This document shows, one piece after another, positions 26,894 through 36,807 of a DNA stretch of 64,000 nucleotides. Under the pieces are notes generated by a model. That model saw only the letters and a list, made by a program, of their open reading frames with translations, was not told the DNA's origin and did no database searches. Source of the DNA: Candidatus Endobugula sp. (GTDB lineage Bacteria; Pseudomonadota; Gammaproteobacteria; Pseudomonadales; Cellvibrionaceae); the NCBI GenBank assembly GCA_020628895.1, contig JAHDEM010000001.1:117700-181699 (forward strand), given 5' to 3'. How positions within the stretch are numbered: the first letter of the stretch is position 1; each line of letters starts with the position of its first letter. Position numbers and translations under genes: made by a program.

Positions 26894-28255
26894 ATGACAG
26901 AATCAGCGCCACGGCCAAGAATCCTTTTGGTGGATGATGAAAAACCTATTTTAGATTCCCTATACCGATTTTGTCGTCAACGTAAATTCGATGCTTCTCG
27001 TGCAAATAGTGGTGCTGAGGCTCTAGAGATTCTTGATAAAGAAACATTTGATCTGATTGTATCCGATATGCGCATGCCTAATATGGATGGTGCAGAATTC
27101 TTAACGAAAGCTAGAGACAAATGCCCCAATACGGTTAGAATTTTGTTAACCGGTTATGCCGATATGGAAGCAGTGATTGCTGCGGTGAATCAAGCGAAGA
27201 TCTATAACTACCTGAACAAACCTTGGGACGACAACATGCTCGAAAGCGTGATAAATAGCGCTTTGGATTTTAAAAACAAAGAGGACGAGCGTTTACGATT
27301 AGTTAACGAGGTAGCAGAAAAAAACAAAGAGCTTGCAGAATTAAATGGGTCGCTAGAAGCGAAGGTCAAAGAGCGTACCGAAAAACTACAAGTTGCGATG
27401 CAGGAAGTACAAGAGTCCAGTAAGCGTATTAACAAAAGCTTTAGAGAAGCGTTAACGTTGATTACTTCTGTTATTGAAATGCAAGATGGCAGTAAAAATA
27501 ACTATAGTGAACTGATCTCAAAAGCCAGTGCCAGTATTGCAAAAGCATTAGAGCTTTCTCCTCGCGAAGTAGAGCAGGTCCGTATAGCGGGTTTGCTGCA
27601 TAATATTGGCAAGTTTTCTTTGCCTGAATCGATCCGGAAAAAGCCGATGAATAATCTCAGCCAAATGGAGCTAGACGTTTATCGGACACACCCCATACAG
27701 GGTGAAGCGGTACTCTCGGGTATGACAGGCTTAAAAACAGTTTCTAAATTGGTTCGTTCTCACCAAGAATACCTCAATGGTAAAGGGTTTCCTGACCGTT
27801 TACACGATAGCCGGATACCGATTGGCTCTAAAATTATATGTGTGACCAGTGATTTTGAAAAACTAGAAAGTAATCTTCTTTTGAAGGAGGTCTCCGGTCC
27901 AGAAGAAGCCGTGGCTTATCTTAAGTCCATGGCTGGCAAGCACTACGATGCTAGGATTGTTGATTTATTTGAAAAATACTATGAAGAAAACCTCAAAAAC
28001 TACCGCAGCTACTTATCCCAGCTATCCTTAGCGGAGGTTAAAGAGGGCATGGTACTGGCTGAAAATTTAGTCTCGTCAACAGGTTTGTCTTTATTAACGA
28101 AAGAAACCACTATTACTGCCGCGCATATTGAGCGCTTTACGGAATATGAAACTGGCGTTGGAGCAAAGCTTATCTTCCCAATACTTAACTCATCGATTGA
28201 TGCGTTAGAAGAGGAGGGGGAGTCACAGGATAAGCAAGAGCCTCAAGGCGACTGA
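26894..28255 (+). CDS. Response regulator with degenerate HD-GYP domain (HnoD-like)
   Basis: The 453-residue product has a receiver (Asp58 in LIVSDMRMP, Lys109 in YLNKPWD), a coiled coil at about 130-180, and an HD-GYP-type domain. In that domain the HD metal motif reads LLHNIGKF, so the Asp is replaced by Asn237. HHExxxGxGYP reads SHQEYLNGKGFP, and the N-terminal metal His is also missing. It is therefore probably inactive as a phosphodiesterase. In Shewanella, HnoD is a phosphorylated, inactive HD-GYP protein that regulates an EAL partner; this gene has the same architecture and neighbourhood. A C-terminal extension of about 100 residues is of unknown role. AGGAG precedes the start. Confidence 0.88.
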   Translation: MTESAPRPRILLVDDEKPILDSLYRFCRQRKFDASRANSGAEALEILDKETFDLIVSDMRMPNMDGAEFLTKARDKCPNTVRILLTGYADMEAVIAAVNQAKIYNYLNKPWDDNMLESVINSALDFKNKEDERLRLVNEVAEKNKELAELNGSLEAKVKERTEKLQVAMQEVQESSKRINKSFREALTLITSVIEMQDGSKNNYSELISKASASIAKALELSPREVEQVRIAGLLHNIGKFSLPESIRKKPMNNLSQMELDVYRTHPIQGEAVLSGMTGLKTVSKLVRSHQEYLNGKGFPDRLHDSRIPIGSKIICVTSDFEKLESNLLLKEVSGPEEAVAYLKSMAGKHYDARIVDLFEKYYEENLKNYRSYLSQLSLAEVKEGMVLAENLVSSTGLSLLTKETTITAAHIERFTEYETGVGAKLIFPILNSSIDALEEEGESQDKQEPQGD

Positions 28256-28716
28256 GGCGTATTAATCAGCTCATCTACCTCGGAAGTGTCATCGCTTTCC
28301 TCAAGCGGTGGTTGTGTAAGGTGCTCAATAATGCCCTTGGCCACAAAATCGTAAGCAGCTTTTCTGCTTGGATCTTTATTTTCTGAATGAAACTTCAATG
28401 TTAGGCCTAAAAATGTTTCTGTTTGTACATTGGTAATAAACTGTATATTTACTGATTGTTCAAATTCTTCTACGGTGATACCAGTGGGTTTTAATAGTTC
28501 TGCTAACCCTTCTCGATCGACGGTAAGTCCCTCAAGTGCATCACTTAGCTGACTCTCAGTACTAATATTCAGCTCTTCAGCCGATACGGTAATCTGGTAA
28601 GCGGGAGCTGGGTCAAAATTGATCACATCGAGTATATAAAGTGCATAAGCAATAACAATGACTATAAATGCAATATTCATTATTTTATGTATCAAGGGCT
28701 TTTCTGAGAATTTCAT
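28243..28716 (-). CDS. Single-pass membrane protein, unknown
   Basis: This 157-residue protein has one membrane segment near residues 13-30 (IMNIAFIVIVIAYALYI) after a basic start. An acidic outer domain of about 120 residues follows and ends in a Glu/Asp-rich tail. It overlaps the last 13 bp of the convergent HD-GYP gene. No known domain is recognised. Composition and start are gene-like, but it is supported mainly by the intact frame and the signal-anchor pattern. Confidence 0.65.
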   Translation of the reverse strand: MKFSEKPLIHKIMNIAFIVIVIAYALYILDVINFDPAPAYQITVSAEELNISTESQLSDALEGLTVDREGLAELLKPTGITVEEFEQSVNIQFITNVQTETFLGLTLKFHSENKDPSRKAAYDFVAKGIIEHLTQPPLEESDDTSEVDELINTPQSP

Positions 28717-29062
28717 ACAGTCGATAAACCTTCTAATGGTAATAAACGGGCGCAGTCTACCATTATATCCACGATTTCATACCATTAGTTTGGTTTTTAA
28801 GAGGGAATATTGCATGGTATTTTTTAAAGAAAAGCCTGTTTTGACTCGTCTTTTTTATGGTCTGTCATGTATTTTTATGGCAAATCACACTACATTATCT
28901 GCTTATTTTCGTGGTTGTATAAAATAAAAATGAAAAACATTTGCTTGTAACGTTATAAGTGATACAGCCGTATTTTGGGCTATTGCGCATCAGTTTTCTT
29001 ATCATGATAATACCGCCAGCAAGTCCTAGACGGCTTGTCTAATCAACTAATTTTCCTCCTTA
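28717..29062. other. Intergenic region before gap
   Basis: This 346-bp AT-rich region holds no convincing gene; the plus-strand frame covering part of it has no ribosome-binding site and low coding character. A short inverted repeat (TAGAC-GGCTT-GTCTA) lies near 29026-29041. TCCTCC precedes the gap start. Confidence 0.5.
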
Positions 29063-30541
29063 ATGAATACACAACAAAGGTACTCAGCGGTGAATCGACC
29101 TAAGCCAGATGATTTTTTTAAAGATTGGAAAGAGCGCGAAGCGTTAGCAGAAGCAATGATCCCCATGATAGGTAAGCTCTATCGTGAGAATAACGTGAAA
29201 ACCTACATGTACGGTAAACCTCTCATTAACCGCTCGGTTATTGATATATTAAAACATCATCGTGCTGTACGTCAGGTCGAGGAAAATGAGCTCTCAGAGT
29301 TTGATACCTATCCGGTATTAAAAGCGATCGCAGATTTGGGGCTAGGTAGCTGTCATATCGATTTGGGCAAATTGGCGGTTAAATATATGTCACTCACTGA
29401 GAAAGAAGATGTGACATCCTGGGCAGCTAAAGAGCTTGCCAGCTTTATTGGCTCTCCAGATAAGCTGTTAGATACGCCTCAAGACGTAGTGTTATATGGT
29501 TTTGGGCGTATCGGTCGGCTACTCACTCGGCTGTTAATTGAAAAAACCGGTAGTGGTGATCAGTTACGCTTAAAAGCAATTGTCGTGCGTAAAAGCAAAT
29601 ACGATAATGATCTTATCAAGCGTGCCAGCCTGTTACGCAGAGACTCCGTACATGGCAGTTTTAAAGGAACCATTCGTGTTGATGAAGACACCAGCACTCT
29701 GATTTGTAATGGTTCGGAAGTGAAAATCATCTATGCCAATTCCCCGTCAGAAGTTAACTATCAAGAGCATGGTATTGATAATGCGATCTTACTTGATAGC
29801 ACTGGCGTATGGCGTGACGAAGCGGGCCTGTCGCAACATTTAGCAGCGCCAGGTATTAGCAAAGTGTTATTAACTGCACCGGGGCAGGGTAGTCTTAAGA
29901 ATATTGTATATGGCATTAACAGTGACACGATCGATGCCGATGATAAAATTATATCGGCCGCTTCTTGCACAACCAATGCGATTACTCCGGTACTAAAAGC
30001 ATTAATGGATAAATACGGTATTGAGAAAGGACATGTTGAGACAGTTCATTCTTATACAAATGATCAAAATTTAATCGATAATTATCATAAGGGTGAGCGT
30101 CGTGGACGTAGTGCGGCTCTTAACATGGTGCTAACAGAAACTGGTGCTGCAAAAGCGGTACAAAAAGCCATTCCTGAATTAGCGAATAAGCTAACGGGTA
30201 ATTCTATACGTGTACCAACGCCTAATGTCTCTATGGCAATACTTAATATACAACTTGAAGCAAGCACAACAAAAGAAGAGCTCAATCAATATATGCGAAC
30301 AGTGGCTTTACATTCGCCGCTACAGCAACAAATTGATTACACGAATTCTCCAGAGGTGGTGTCAACCGATTTTGTTGGTTCCCGCCATGCGTGTATTTTT
30401 GATAGCAAAGCAACGATTGTTAATGATAACAGCTGTGTACTTTACTGCTGGTATGACAATGAGTTTGGTTATAGTTGTCAGGTGATTCGTTGTTTGGAAA
30501 AAATGGCAGGCATCAATGGAGAAATTTATCCTGCCTACTAA
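29063..30541 (+). CDS. gap: Glyceraldehyde-3-phosphate dehydrogenase, long form
   Basis: This oxidises glyceraldehyde-3-phosphate with NAD(P)+ and phosphate. The 492 residues include an N-terminal extension of about 140 residues before the Rossmann motif GFGRIGRL. The long form is typical of this syntenic position in Pseudomonas (PA3001). The catalytic cysteine is Cys302 in SAASCTTNAITPV, followed by HSYTNDQNLID and the C-terminal WYDNEFGYSCQV. A GTG at 29090, with AAGG before it, is a possible shorter start. A terminator-like hairpin lies downstream. Role (gluconeogenic or glycolytic) is not decided by sequence. Confidence 0.95.
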   Translation: MNTQQRYSAVNRPKPDDFFKDWKEREALAEAMIPMIGKLYRENNVKTYMYGKPLINRSVIDILKHHRAVRQVEENELSEFDTYPVLKAIADLGLGSCHIDLGKLAVKYMSLTEKEDVTSWAAKELASFIGSPDKLLDTPQDVVLYGFGRIGRLLTRLLIEKTGSGDQLRLKAIVVRKSKYDNDLIKRASLLRRDSVHGSFKGTIRVDEDTSTLICNGSEVKIIYANSPSEVNYQEHGIDNAILLDSTGVWRDEAGLSQHLAAPGISKVLLTAPGQGSLKNIVYGINSDTIDADDKIISAASCTTNAITPVLKALMDKYGIEKGHVETVHSYTNDQNLIDNYHKGERRGRSAALNMVLTETGAAKAVQKAIPELANKLTGNSIRVPTPNVSMAILNIQLEASTTKEELNQYMRTVALHSPLQQQIDYTNSPEVVSTDFVGSRHACIFDSKATIVNDNSCVLYCWYDNEFGYSCQVIRCLEKMAGINGEIYPAY

Positions 30542-30570
30542 ATAAGCGGTTATTTTATAGCCACTGCATA

Positions 30571-30609
30571 AAAAATCTGAATATTATTTTCTGTAGTATT
30601 CAGATTTTT
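30571..30609 (+). terminator. Rho-independent terminator after gap
   Basis: AAAAATCTGAATA and TATTCAGATTTTT form a 13-bp stem with a 13-nt loop. The T-rich end of the second arm gives the U tract, and the A-rich first arm makes it usable in both directions. It lies 30 bp after the gap stop. Confidence 0.7.
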
Positions 30610-30788
30610 CAGTTTTAATGTGTGTTGAGCGAAAACTTTCCGATTAATTAATAACCAAAAATTAGAATCCAGTTACTTTTTATGCCCAAAGTCCGTATTT
30701 TTACTGGAAAGCCCCTGTATCCGCCCTTATAATTGCCGCCGTAGCAGAAACCATGCTTTTTCTGTGTAATTGTCTACACTACTATAGA

Positions 30789-30818
30789 TTGTGACATTAT
30801 TTTTATCCGTTCTAATAT
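30789..30818 (+). promoter_or_regulatory. Candidate promoter of the nqr operon
   Basis: TTGTGA (30789-30794) and TAATAT (30813-30818) have 18 bp between them. The site is about 145 bp before nqrA in a 421-bp gap that carries the gap terminator at its other end. The match is modest, and other promoters in this AT-rich leader are possible. Confidence 0.35.
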
Positions 30819-30962
30819 CGGGTAAAACTCAATCTGAGAATCTATATTAAAGATGTACTGCTTACTAACCTGTGGTGTACTCCCTATGCGGTTTATCCAT
30901 AATTTCGTAGCAAAGACAGTTAAATGAACATTCATCCATCAATAAACTTAGGCTAGAGACGT

Positions 30963-32306
30963 ATGATTACTATCCGTCGAGGTTTGGACTTACCTATCAA
31001 CGGTAAACCAGAGCAAGTCGTTTCAGATGCACCAGCAGTCAACTCGGTTGCAGTCATTGGCGCTGACTATCACGGCATGAAACCCACCATGGCAGTAAAG
31101 GAAGGCGATACTGTTAAGCTGGGACAACTACTATTCACTGACAAAAAAACTGAAGGGGTTCGTTATACTGCACCCGCTTCAGGTACCGTAAGCGCAATTA
31201 ATCGAGGTGCTCGACGAGTACTTCAATCCGTCGTGATCGATGTTAAAGGCGAAGAGGCCGAGACATTTGATAAATATGCGGCAGAAGACATTGCCGGCTT
31301 AGATCGCGACAAGGTAGTTAACAATCTTGTTGAATCCGGAGCTTGGGTTTCATTCCGTACTCGCCCTTATAGCAAGGTACCAGAAATCGATAGCACACCT
31401 GCATCGATCTTTGTTACCGCCATCGATACCAACCCTCTAGCTGCAGATCCTGCACCGATTATCGCTGCTGAAAATGACGCATTTAATACAGGCTTGTTAT
31501 TGTTAACCAAGCTGACAGAAGGCAATATTTTTGTTTGTCAGGCAGAAAAAGCGGATTTTAATGTTCTTAATCAACCTAAGATTAAAGTGGAATCTTTTGG
31601 TGGTGTTCATCCAGCAGGTAACGCGGGTACACATATTCACTACTTGGATCCTGTTAGTGCTAATAAAACTGTGTGGACCATTGGTTATCAGGATGTTATC
31701 GCGATAGGCCATCTATTCTTAACCGGCCAATTGTATACCCAGCGTATTGTCTCTGTAGCTGGACCTCGTGTACAAACCCCAGGGCTCTACAAAACGCGTG
31801 TGGGTGCAGATCTCACTCAGTTGTGTGCTGGGAATATTGCCGGAAGCAACAACCGAATTATCTCTGGCTCTGTATTTGGCGGCCATATTGCTAATGACGC
31901 CATGGCTTATCTAGGACGTTATCATAACCAAGTGTGTGTATTAGAAGAGGGTAACGATCGCCCAATGATGCATTACTTACGCGCAGGTTTTAATGGGTTT
32001 TCTACATTAGGTATTTACGTGTCTAGTCTTATGAAAGGTAAGACCTTCGACTTTACAACAACTACCAATGGTAGTGAAAGAGCCATGGTGCCAATTGGCG
32101 CGTATGAAAATATTATGCCGTTGGATATCTTGCCAACACAATTATTGCGTTCACTGATCGTGGGCGATACCGAAGTGGCTCAGCAGTTAGGCTGCCTTGA
32201 ATTAGATGAAGAGGATTTAGCCTTGTGTACTTATGTATGTCCAGGTAAATATGAATATGGACCTATTTTGCGTGATAACTTAACACGTATTGAGAGAGAG
32301 GGCTGA
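30963..32306 (+). CDS. nqrA: Na+-translocating NADH:quinone reductase subunit A
   Basis: NqrA is the cytoplasm-facing subunit of the sodium-pumping respiratory complex. The 447 residues start [18 protein letters not shown], the family signature, followed by the [18 protein letters not shown] segment. The Rossmann-like middle and C-terminal ferredoxin-like part ([16 protein letters not shown]) are present. It heads an operon nqrABCDEF with gaps or overlaps of a few bases. Length equals that of Vibrio NqrA. No anomaly was seen. Confidence 0.98.
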   Translation: MITIRRGLDLPINGKPEQVVSDAPAVNSVAVIGADYHGMKPTMAVKEGDTVKLGQLLFTDKKTEGVRYTAPASGTVSAINRGARRVLQSVVIDVKGEEAETFDKYAAEDIAGLDRDKVVNNLVESGAWVSFRTRPYSKVPEIDSTPASIFVTAIDTNPLAADPAPIIAAENDAFNTGLLLLTKLTEGNIFVCQAEKADFNVLNQPKIKVESFGGVHPAGNAGTHIHYLDPVSANKTVWTIGYQDVIAIGHLFLTGQLYTQRIVSVAGPRVQTPGLYKTRVGADLTQLCAGNIAGSNNRIISGSVFGGHIANDAMAYLGRYHNQVCVLEEGNDRPMMHYLRAGFNGFSTLGIYVSSLMKGKTFDFTTTTNGSERAMVPIGAYENIMPLDILPTQLLRSLIVGDTEVAQQLGCLELDEEDLALCTYVCPGKYEYGPILRDNLTRIEREG

Positions 32307-32308
32307 TC

Positions 32309-33508
32309 ATGAGTTTACGTTCTTATTTAGATAGTATTGAACCGCATTTCCATAAAGGCGGTAAATATGAAAGCTGGTACGCCCTATATGAAGCGATAGA
32401 TACCGTTTTCTATCGTCCAGGTGATGTGACAAAAACAACCGCTCATGTGCGTGATGGTATCGATCTTAAGCGTATTATGATCACGGTGTGGATGTGTACA
32501 TTCCCAGCCATGTTCTATGGTATGTATAACGTGGGTTTTCAAGCGAACACGATTATGGCTGATCTTGGTCTTGCCGCAATCGAAGGTTGGCGAGGCGGTA
32601 TTATCGAATTACTAGCAGGCTATGATGCCAGCAGTGTGTGGGATAATATGATCCACGGTGCGGCTTACTTCTTGCCGATTTATGCCACCGTATTTGTGGT
32701 CGGTGGTTTTTGGGAAGTCCTATTCGCTATGAAGCGCGGTCACGAAGTGAATGAAGGCTTCTTTGTTACCTCTATTTTATTCGCGCTTATTTGTCCTCCT
32801 GATCTACCATTGTGGCAAGCAGCCATCGGTATTTCTTTTGGTGTGGTTATTGGTAAAGAAGTATTTGGGGGAACCGGTAAAAACTTCCTTAACCCAGCAT
32901 TAACTGGTCGTGCTTTCCTTTACTTTGCCTACCCAGCTTATATGTCTGGCGACTCTGTTTGGACAGCGGTTGATGGTTATACGGGCGCAACTGCGTTGTC
33001 TCACGCTGCTTCTGGTGGTGTTGACGCACTTAACGCGCAAATCGGTTTAATGAACGCCTTCTTCGGTAACTTACAAGGTTCTATCGGTGAAGTATCGACA
33101 TTAATGATCCTTATTGGTGGCGCTGCACTATTAGTGATGCGAATTGCTTCATGGCGCATCATGGCTGGTGTCATGATCGGTATGGTGGCAACATCTACCT
33201 TATTTAACCTGATTGGTTCTGACACTAACCCAATGTTTAATGTGCCTTGGTACTGGCATATGGTTATCGGCGGTTTTGCTTTTGGTATGGTCTTTATGGC
33301 AACAGACCCGGTTTCTGCATCAATGACTAATGCAGGAAAATGGTGGTTTGGTGGCCTTGTGGGATTAATGACAGTATTGATTCGGGTAGTTAACCCAGCC
33401 TTCCCAGAAGGAATCATGCTAGCCATTTTATTCGCGAACTTATTTGCACCGCTGATCGACCATTTTGTCGTTCAAGCCAATATCAAGAGGAGGTTAGCCC
33501 GTGTCTAA
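32309..33508 (+). CDS. nqrB: Na+-NQR subunit B
   Basis: This membrane subunit forms much of the sodium channel and carries covalent FMN. The 399 residues contain about ten hydrophobic segments. The flavin-attachment threonine is Thr228 in [28 protein letters not shown] is the conserved riboflavin/quinone-site loop. It starts 2 bp after nqrA and overlaps nqrC by 8 bp, indicating coupled translation. ApbE, encoded downstream, is the enzyme expected to attach the FMN. Confidence 0.98.
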   Translation: MSLRSYLDSIEPHFHKGGKYESWYALYEAIDTVFYRPGDVTKTTAHVRDGIDLKRIMITVWMCTFPAMFYGMYNVGFQANTIMADLGLAAIEGWRGGIIELLAGYDASSVWDNMIHGAAYFLPIYATVFVVGGFWEVLFAMKRGHEVNEGFFVTSILFALICPPDLPLWQAAIGISFGVVIGKEVFGGTGKNFLNPALTGRAFLYFAYPAYMSGDSVWTAVDGYTGATALSHAASGGVDALNAQIGLMNAFFGNLQGSIGEVSTLMILIGGAALLVMRIASWRIMAGVMIGMVATSTLFNLIGSDTNPMFNVPWYWHMVIGGFAFGMVFMATDPVSASMTNAGKWWFGGLVGLMTVLIRVVNPAFPEGIMLAILFANLFAPLIDHFVVQANIKRRLARV

Positions 33509-34280
33509 CGATTCTACTCAACGCACACTCACCGTTGCATTTTTGCTATGTTTGGTTTGCTCTATTATCGTATCGACTGCTGCGGTAATGCTAAAACCTG
33601 CTCAGGTAGCGAATAAACAGAAAGATTTTAAAATTAATATTTTAAAAGCCGGTGGTTTATACGAACAGGGCATTGCTGATGGTCAAAGTATTAGCGATAT
33701 GTTTGCCAATGTGACCACTAAAGTGGTTGATCTAAGCTCCGGCAAATATACCGATGCGGTCGATGCGGATACCTATGATCAGCGTAAAGCAGAAAAAGAT
33801 CCTCAGTTATCAACCAAGCTTTCAGCAGAAGAAGATCTTGCCAAAATCTTAACGGTAGAAAAGTATTCAAAAGTCTACTTAATCGAAAATGAGCAAGGGA
33901 TTCAAAAGGTTATTCTGCCCGTTAAAGGTTATGGCCTATGGTCAACCATGCGTGGATTTATTTCCTTAGAAAGTGATTTAAATACGGTAGCAAATATCGT
34001 TTTTTATGAGCACGGTGAAACCCCTGGATTAGGTGGTGAAATCGATAATCCGAAGTGGAGAGGCTTATGGGAAGGCAAGCACGTTTATGCTGATGAAAGC
34101 GTTGCCTTAACCGTTATTAAAGGAACGGTAACGCCTAATACCGCCGATGCCAACCACAAAGTTGATGGTTTATCAGGTGCTACATTAACCTCCAAAGGTG
34201 TCGATAACATGGTGAAATTTTGGATGGGCTCTATGGGTTATGCCAAATTTCTTAACAATCTTAAACAGGGGGAGGCTTAA
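33501..34280 (+). CDS. nqrC: Na+-NQR subunit C
   Basis: NqrC holds the second covalent FMN in a periplasmic domain anchored by one N-terminal membrane segment (about 10-30). The attachment site is Thr228 in [23 protein letters not shown] and [11 protein letters not shown] are conserved flavin-domain loops. Length (259) and order are standard. Both FMN sites in the operon are intact, so the maturation genes apbE and nqrM have their usual substrates. Confidence 0.97.
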   Translation: MSNDSTQRTLTVAFLLCLVCSIIVSTAAVMLKPAQVANKQKDFKINILKAGGLYEQGIADGQSISDMFANVTTKVVDLSSGKYTDAVDADTYDQRKAEKDPQLSTKLSAEEDLAKILTVEKYSKVYLIENEQGIQKVILPVKGYGLWSTMRGFISLESDLNTVANIVFYEHGETPGLGGEIDNPKWRGLWEGKHVYADESVALTVIKGTVTPNTADANHKVDGLSGATLTSKGVDNMVKFWMGSMGYAKFLNNLKQGEA

Positions 34281-34283
34281 GTC

Positions 34284-34943
34284 ATGAAAATTAAAGACTT
34301 GCTTTACAAGCCATTATTTGAGAACAACCCAATTGCCTTACAAATCTTAGGCATTTGTTCTGCGCTTGCAGTAACCAGTAGCTTACAAGTCACGTTTGTC
34401 ATGTGTATTGCAGTAACGATTGTGACGGCTTTTTCTAACTTTTTTGTTTCACTTGTACGTAATCATGCGCCAAGTAGTATTCGTATTATTGTGCAAATGA
34501 TTATTATTGCTTCTCTAGTAATATTGGTTGATCAAGTATTAAAAGCCGTTGCTTATGATATTAGTAAGCAATTATCGGTCTTTGTGGGCTTGATTATTAC
34601 AAACTGTATTGTAATGGGCCGCGCAGAAGCTTTTGCGATGAAGAATCCACCCATTCCAAGTTTATTAGACGGTATTGGTAATGGTCTGGGATACAGTGTT
34701 ATTTTGTTAGGTCTCGCATTTATTCGTGAGCTCTTTGGTTCCGGTAAACTATTCGGTATAGAAATATTACCATTGGCAACAGACGGTGGTTGGTACGTAT
34801 CAAATGGTATGTTGTTATTACCACCAAGTGCTTTCTTCTTAATCGGTTTATTTATCTGGGCTATTCGTGCAGTACATACCGACCAAGTTGAAGAAGATGA
34901 ATTTAGTATTGCACCCAATACACAAGGTAAGGAGGCTCACTAA
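34284..34943 (+). CDS. nqrD: Na+-NQR subunit D
   Basis: This integral membrane subunit of 219 residues has six predicted helices. Together with NqrE it holds an intramembrane iron-sulfur centre in known structures. The matching cysteines are seen in [11 protein letters not shown] and [15 protein letters not shown]. The stop overlaps the nqrE start (TAATG). It is close to its family's normal length. Confidence 0.97.
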   Translation: MKIKDLLYKPLFENNPIALQILGICSALAVTSSLQVTFVMCIAVTIVTAFSNFFVSLVRNHAPSSIRIIVQMIIIASLVILVDQVLKAVAYDISKQLSVFVGLIITNCIVMGRAEAFAMKNPPIPSLLDGIGNGLGYSVILLGLAFIRELFGSGKLFGIEILPLATDGGWYVSNGMLLLPPSAFFLIGLFIWAIRAVHTDQVEEDEFSIAPNTQGKEAH

Positions 34944-35551
34944 TGGAAGCGTTACTGAGTTTATTTGTTCGTTCTATTTTTATAGAAAATATGGCACTTG
35001 CCTTCTTCTTAGGCATGTGTACTTTTATCGCTGTTTCCAAAAAGGTTGAGGCTGCTATTGGCTTAGGTATTGCTGTTGTTGTAGTGCTTATTATTACAAC
35101 ACCTGTAAACAACTTACTTTATACCTATTTATTGGCCGATGGCGCTCTAGCATGGGCGGGTTTGCCTGATGTCGATTTAAGCTTCCTCGGTTTAATTACC
35201 TATATTGGTGTTATTGCAGCACTGATCCAAATTATGGAAATGGTATTAGATAAATACGTTCCTTCTTTATATAACGCCCTTGGTGTTTTCCTACCATTAA
35301 TTACAGTGAACTGCGCTATTTTAGGTTCTTCGCTGTTTATGGTTGAACGTAATTATAACTTCTCAGAAAGTGTTGTATTTGGCGCTGGTGCTGGTGTTGG
35401 TTGGGCATTGGCGATTACTGCACTAGCAGGCATCCGTGAAAAGATGAAATACAGCGATGTACCAGATGGTTTAAAAGGGTTAGGCATTACATTTATTACT
35501 GTAGGTCTAATGTCTCTTGGTTTTATGTCCTTCGGCGGCATCGATTTATAA
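34943..35551 (+). CDS. nqrE: Na+-NQR subunit E
   Basis: This 202-residue membrane subunit is related to NqrD in inverted topology. The conserved cysteines are in [13 protein letters not shown] and [13 protein letters not shown] and would complete the NqrD/E metal site. Its start shares one base with the nqrD stop, so translation is coupled. No anomaly was seen. Confidence 0.97.
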   Translation: MEALLSLFVRSIFIENMALAFFLGMCTFIAVSKKVEAAIGLGIAVVVVLIITTPVNNLLYTYLLADGALAWAGLPDVDLSFLGLITYIGVIAALIQIMEMVLDKYVPSLYNALGVFLPLITVNCAILGSSLFMVERNYNFSESVVFGAGAGVGWALAITALAGIREKMKYSDVPDGLKGLGITFITVGLMSLGFMSFGGIDL

Positions 35552-35571
35552 TTACGGGGTAAAGCAGAAAA

Positions 35572-36795
35572 ATGAATATTGAAATTATTCTAGGCGTTGC
35601 CATGTTTACGGTCATTGTTTTGGCCTTAGTGGTCATTATTTTGTCCGCTCGTGCGAAATTGGTTAACACCGGCGATGTGGTTATCACCGTCAATAACGAG
35701 AAAAAAATCACCGTTCCTGCTGGCGGCAAACTATTACAAACGCTAGCAGAATCAGGTTTGTTTCTACCATCCGCTTGTGGTGGTGGTGGTAGCTGTGCCC
35801 AGTGTAAGTGTATTGTTGAATCTGGTGGCGGCGAAATTCTACCGACAGAAGAAGCACACTTTACGAAAAGAGAAGCGGGCGAGGGTTGGCGTTTATCGTG
35901 TCAGGTTGCTGTTAAGCAAGACATGGACGTTGAGGTTGAAGATGATGTATTTGGGGTTAAGCAGTGGGAATGTACTGTTGAATCAAACCCCAATATGGCG
36001 ACCTTTATTAAGGAGCTAACATTAAAGCTACCAGAAGGCGAAAACGTTGATTTCCGTGCGGGTGGTTATGTTCAGCTAGAAGTGCCTCCTCACCACGTTA
36101 AATTTAAAGATTTCGAAATCGAAGAAGAATATCGTGGCGACTGGGAACGTTTTGGCTTTTTTGACCTAGAGTCGAAAGTGGATGAGCCAGTCATTCGTGC
36201 TTATTCGATGGCTAATTATCCTGAAGAAAAAGGCTTGGTGAAGTTTAATATTCGTATTGCGACTCCACCTCCAGGCGCTCAGGGGATTCCACCGGGTCAA
36301 ATGTCGTCTTATGTATTTAACTTAAAAGCGGGCGACACAATCACAGTATACGGACCATTCGGTGAATTCTTTGCTAAAGATACCGATGCAGAGATGGTAT
36401 TTATTGGTGGTGGTGCAGGTATGGCACCGATGCGTTCACATATTTTTGATCAGCTAAAACGATTAAAAAGCGACCGCAAGATGAGCTTCTGGTACGGTGC
36501 TCGTTCACTACGCGAAATGTTTTACGAAGATGAATACGACATGCTAGCAAAGGAAAATGACAACTTTAAATGGCATGTTGCGCTTTCGGATCCACAGCCT
36601 GAAGATAACTGGGAAGGGCTGACTGGCTTTATTCACAATGTTCTATTTGAAGAATACCTCAAAGAGCATCCAGCTCCAGAGGATTGTGAGTACTATATGT
36701 GCGGGCCTCCAATGATGAACCAAGCCGTGATTAAAATGCTCAAAGATTTGGGTGTTGAAGACGAAAACATTATGCTCGACGACTTTGGTGGTTAA
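35572..36795 (+). CDS. nqrF: Na+-NQR subunit F, NADH dehydrogenase
   Basis: NqrF is the electron entry point. It has one N-terminal membrane helix (about 5-27) and a 2Fe-2S ferredoxin domain with Cys69, Cys75, Cys78 and Cys110. The FAD domain has [11 protein letters not shown], and the NADH domain has [12 protein letters not shown] and [10 protein letters not shown]. The 407 residues match the Vibrio enzyme. An intrinsic-terminator hairpin lies 42 bp after its stop, inside the beginning of apbE. Confidence 0.98.
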   Translation: MNIEIILGVAMFTVIVLALVVIILSARAKLVNTGDVVITVNNEKKITVPAGGKLLQTLAESGLFLPSACGGGGSCAQCKCIVESGGGEILPTEEAHFTKREAGEGWRLSCQVAVKQDMDVEVEDDVFGVKQWECTVESNPNMATFIKELTLKLPEGENVDFRAGGYVQLEVPPHHVKFKDFEIEEEYRGDWERFGFFDLESKVDEPVIRAYSMANYPEEKGLVKFNIRIATPPPGAQGIPPGQMSSYVFNLKAGDTITVYGPFGEFFAKDTDAEMVFIGGGAGMAPMRSHIFDQLKRLKSDRKMSFWYGARSLREMFYEDEYDMLAKENDNFKWHVALSDPQPEDNWEGLTGFIHNVLFEEYLKEHPAPEDCEYYMCGPPMMNQAVIKMLKDLGVEDENIMLDDFGG

Positions 36796-36807
36796 GTTAT
36801 AGTAATA

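Noticed and set aside
28658..28927. Open frame of 89 codons before gap
   Set aside because: There is no ribosome-binding site, the composition is odd and it overlaps the start of the minus-strand membrane gene.
33001..33426. 141-codon open frame opposite nqrB
   Set aside because: It is a shadow of a well-supported membrane gene, has no ribosome-binding site and shows no recognisable domain.
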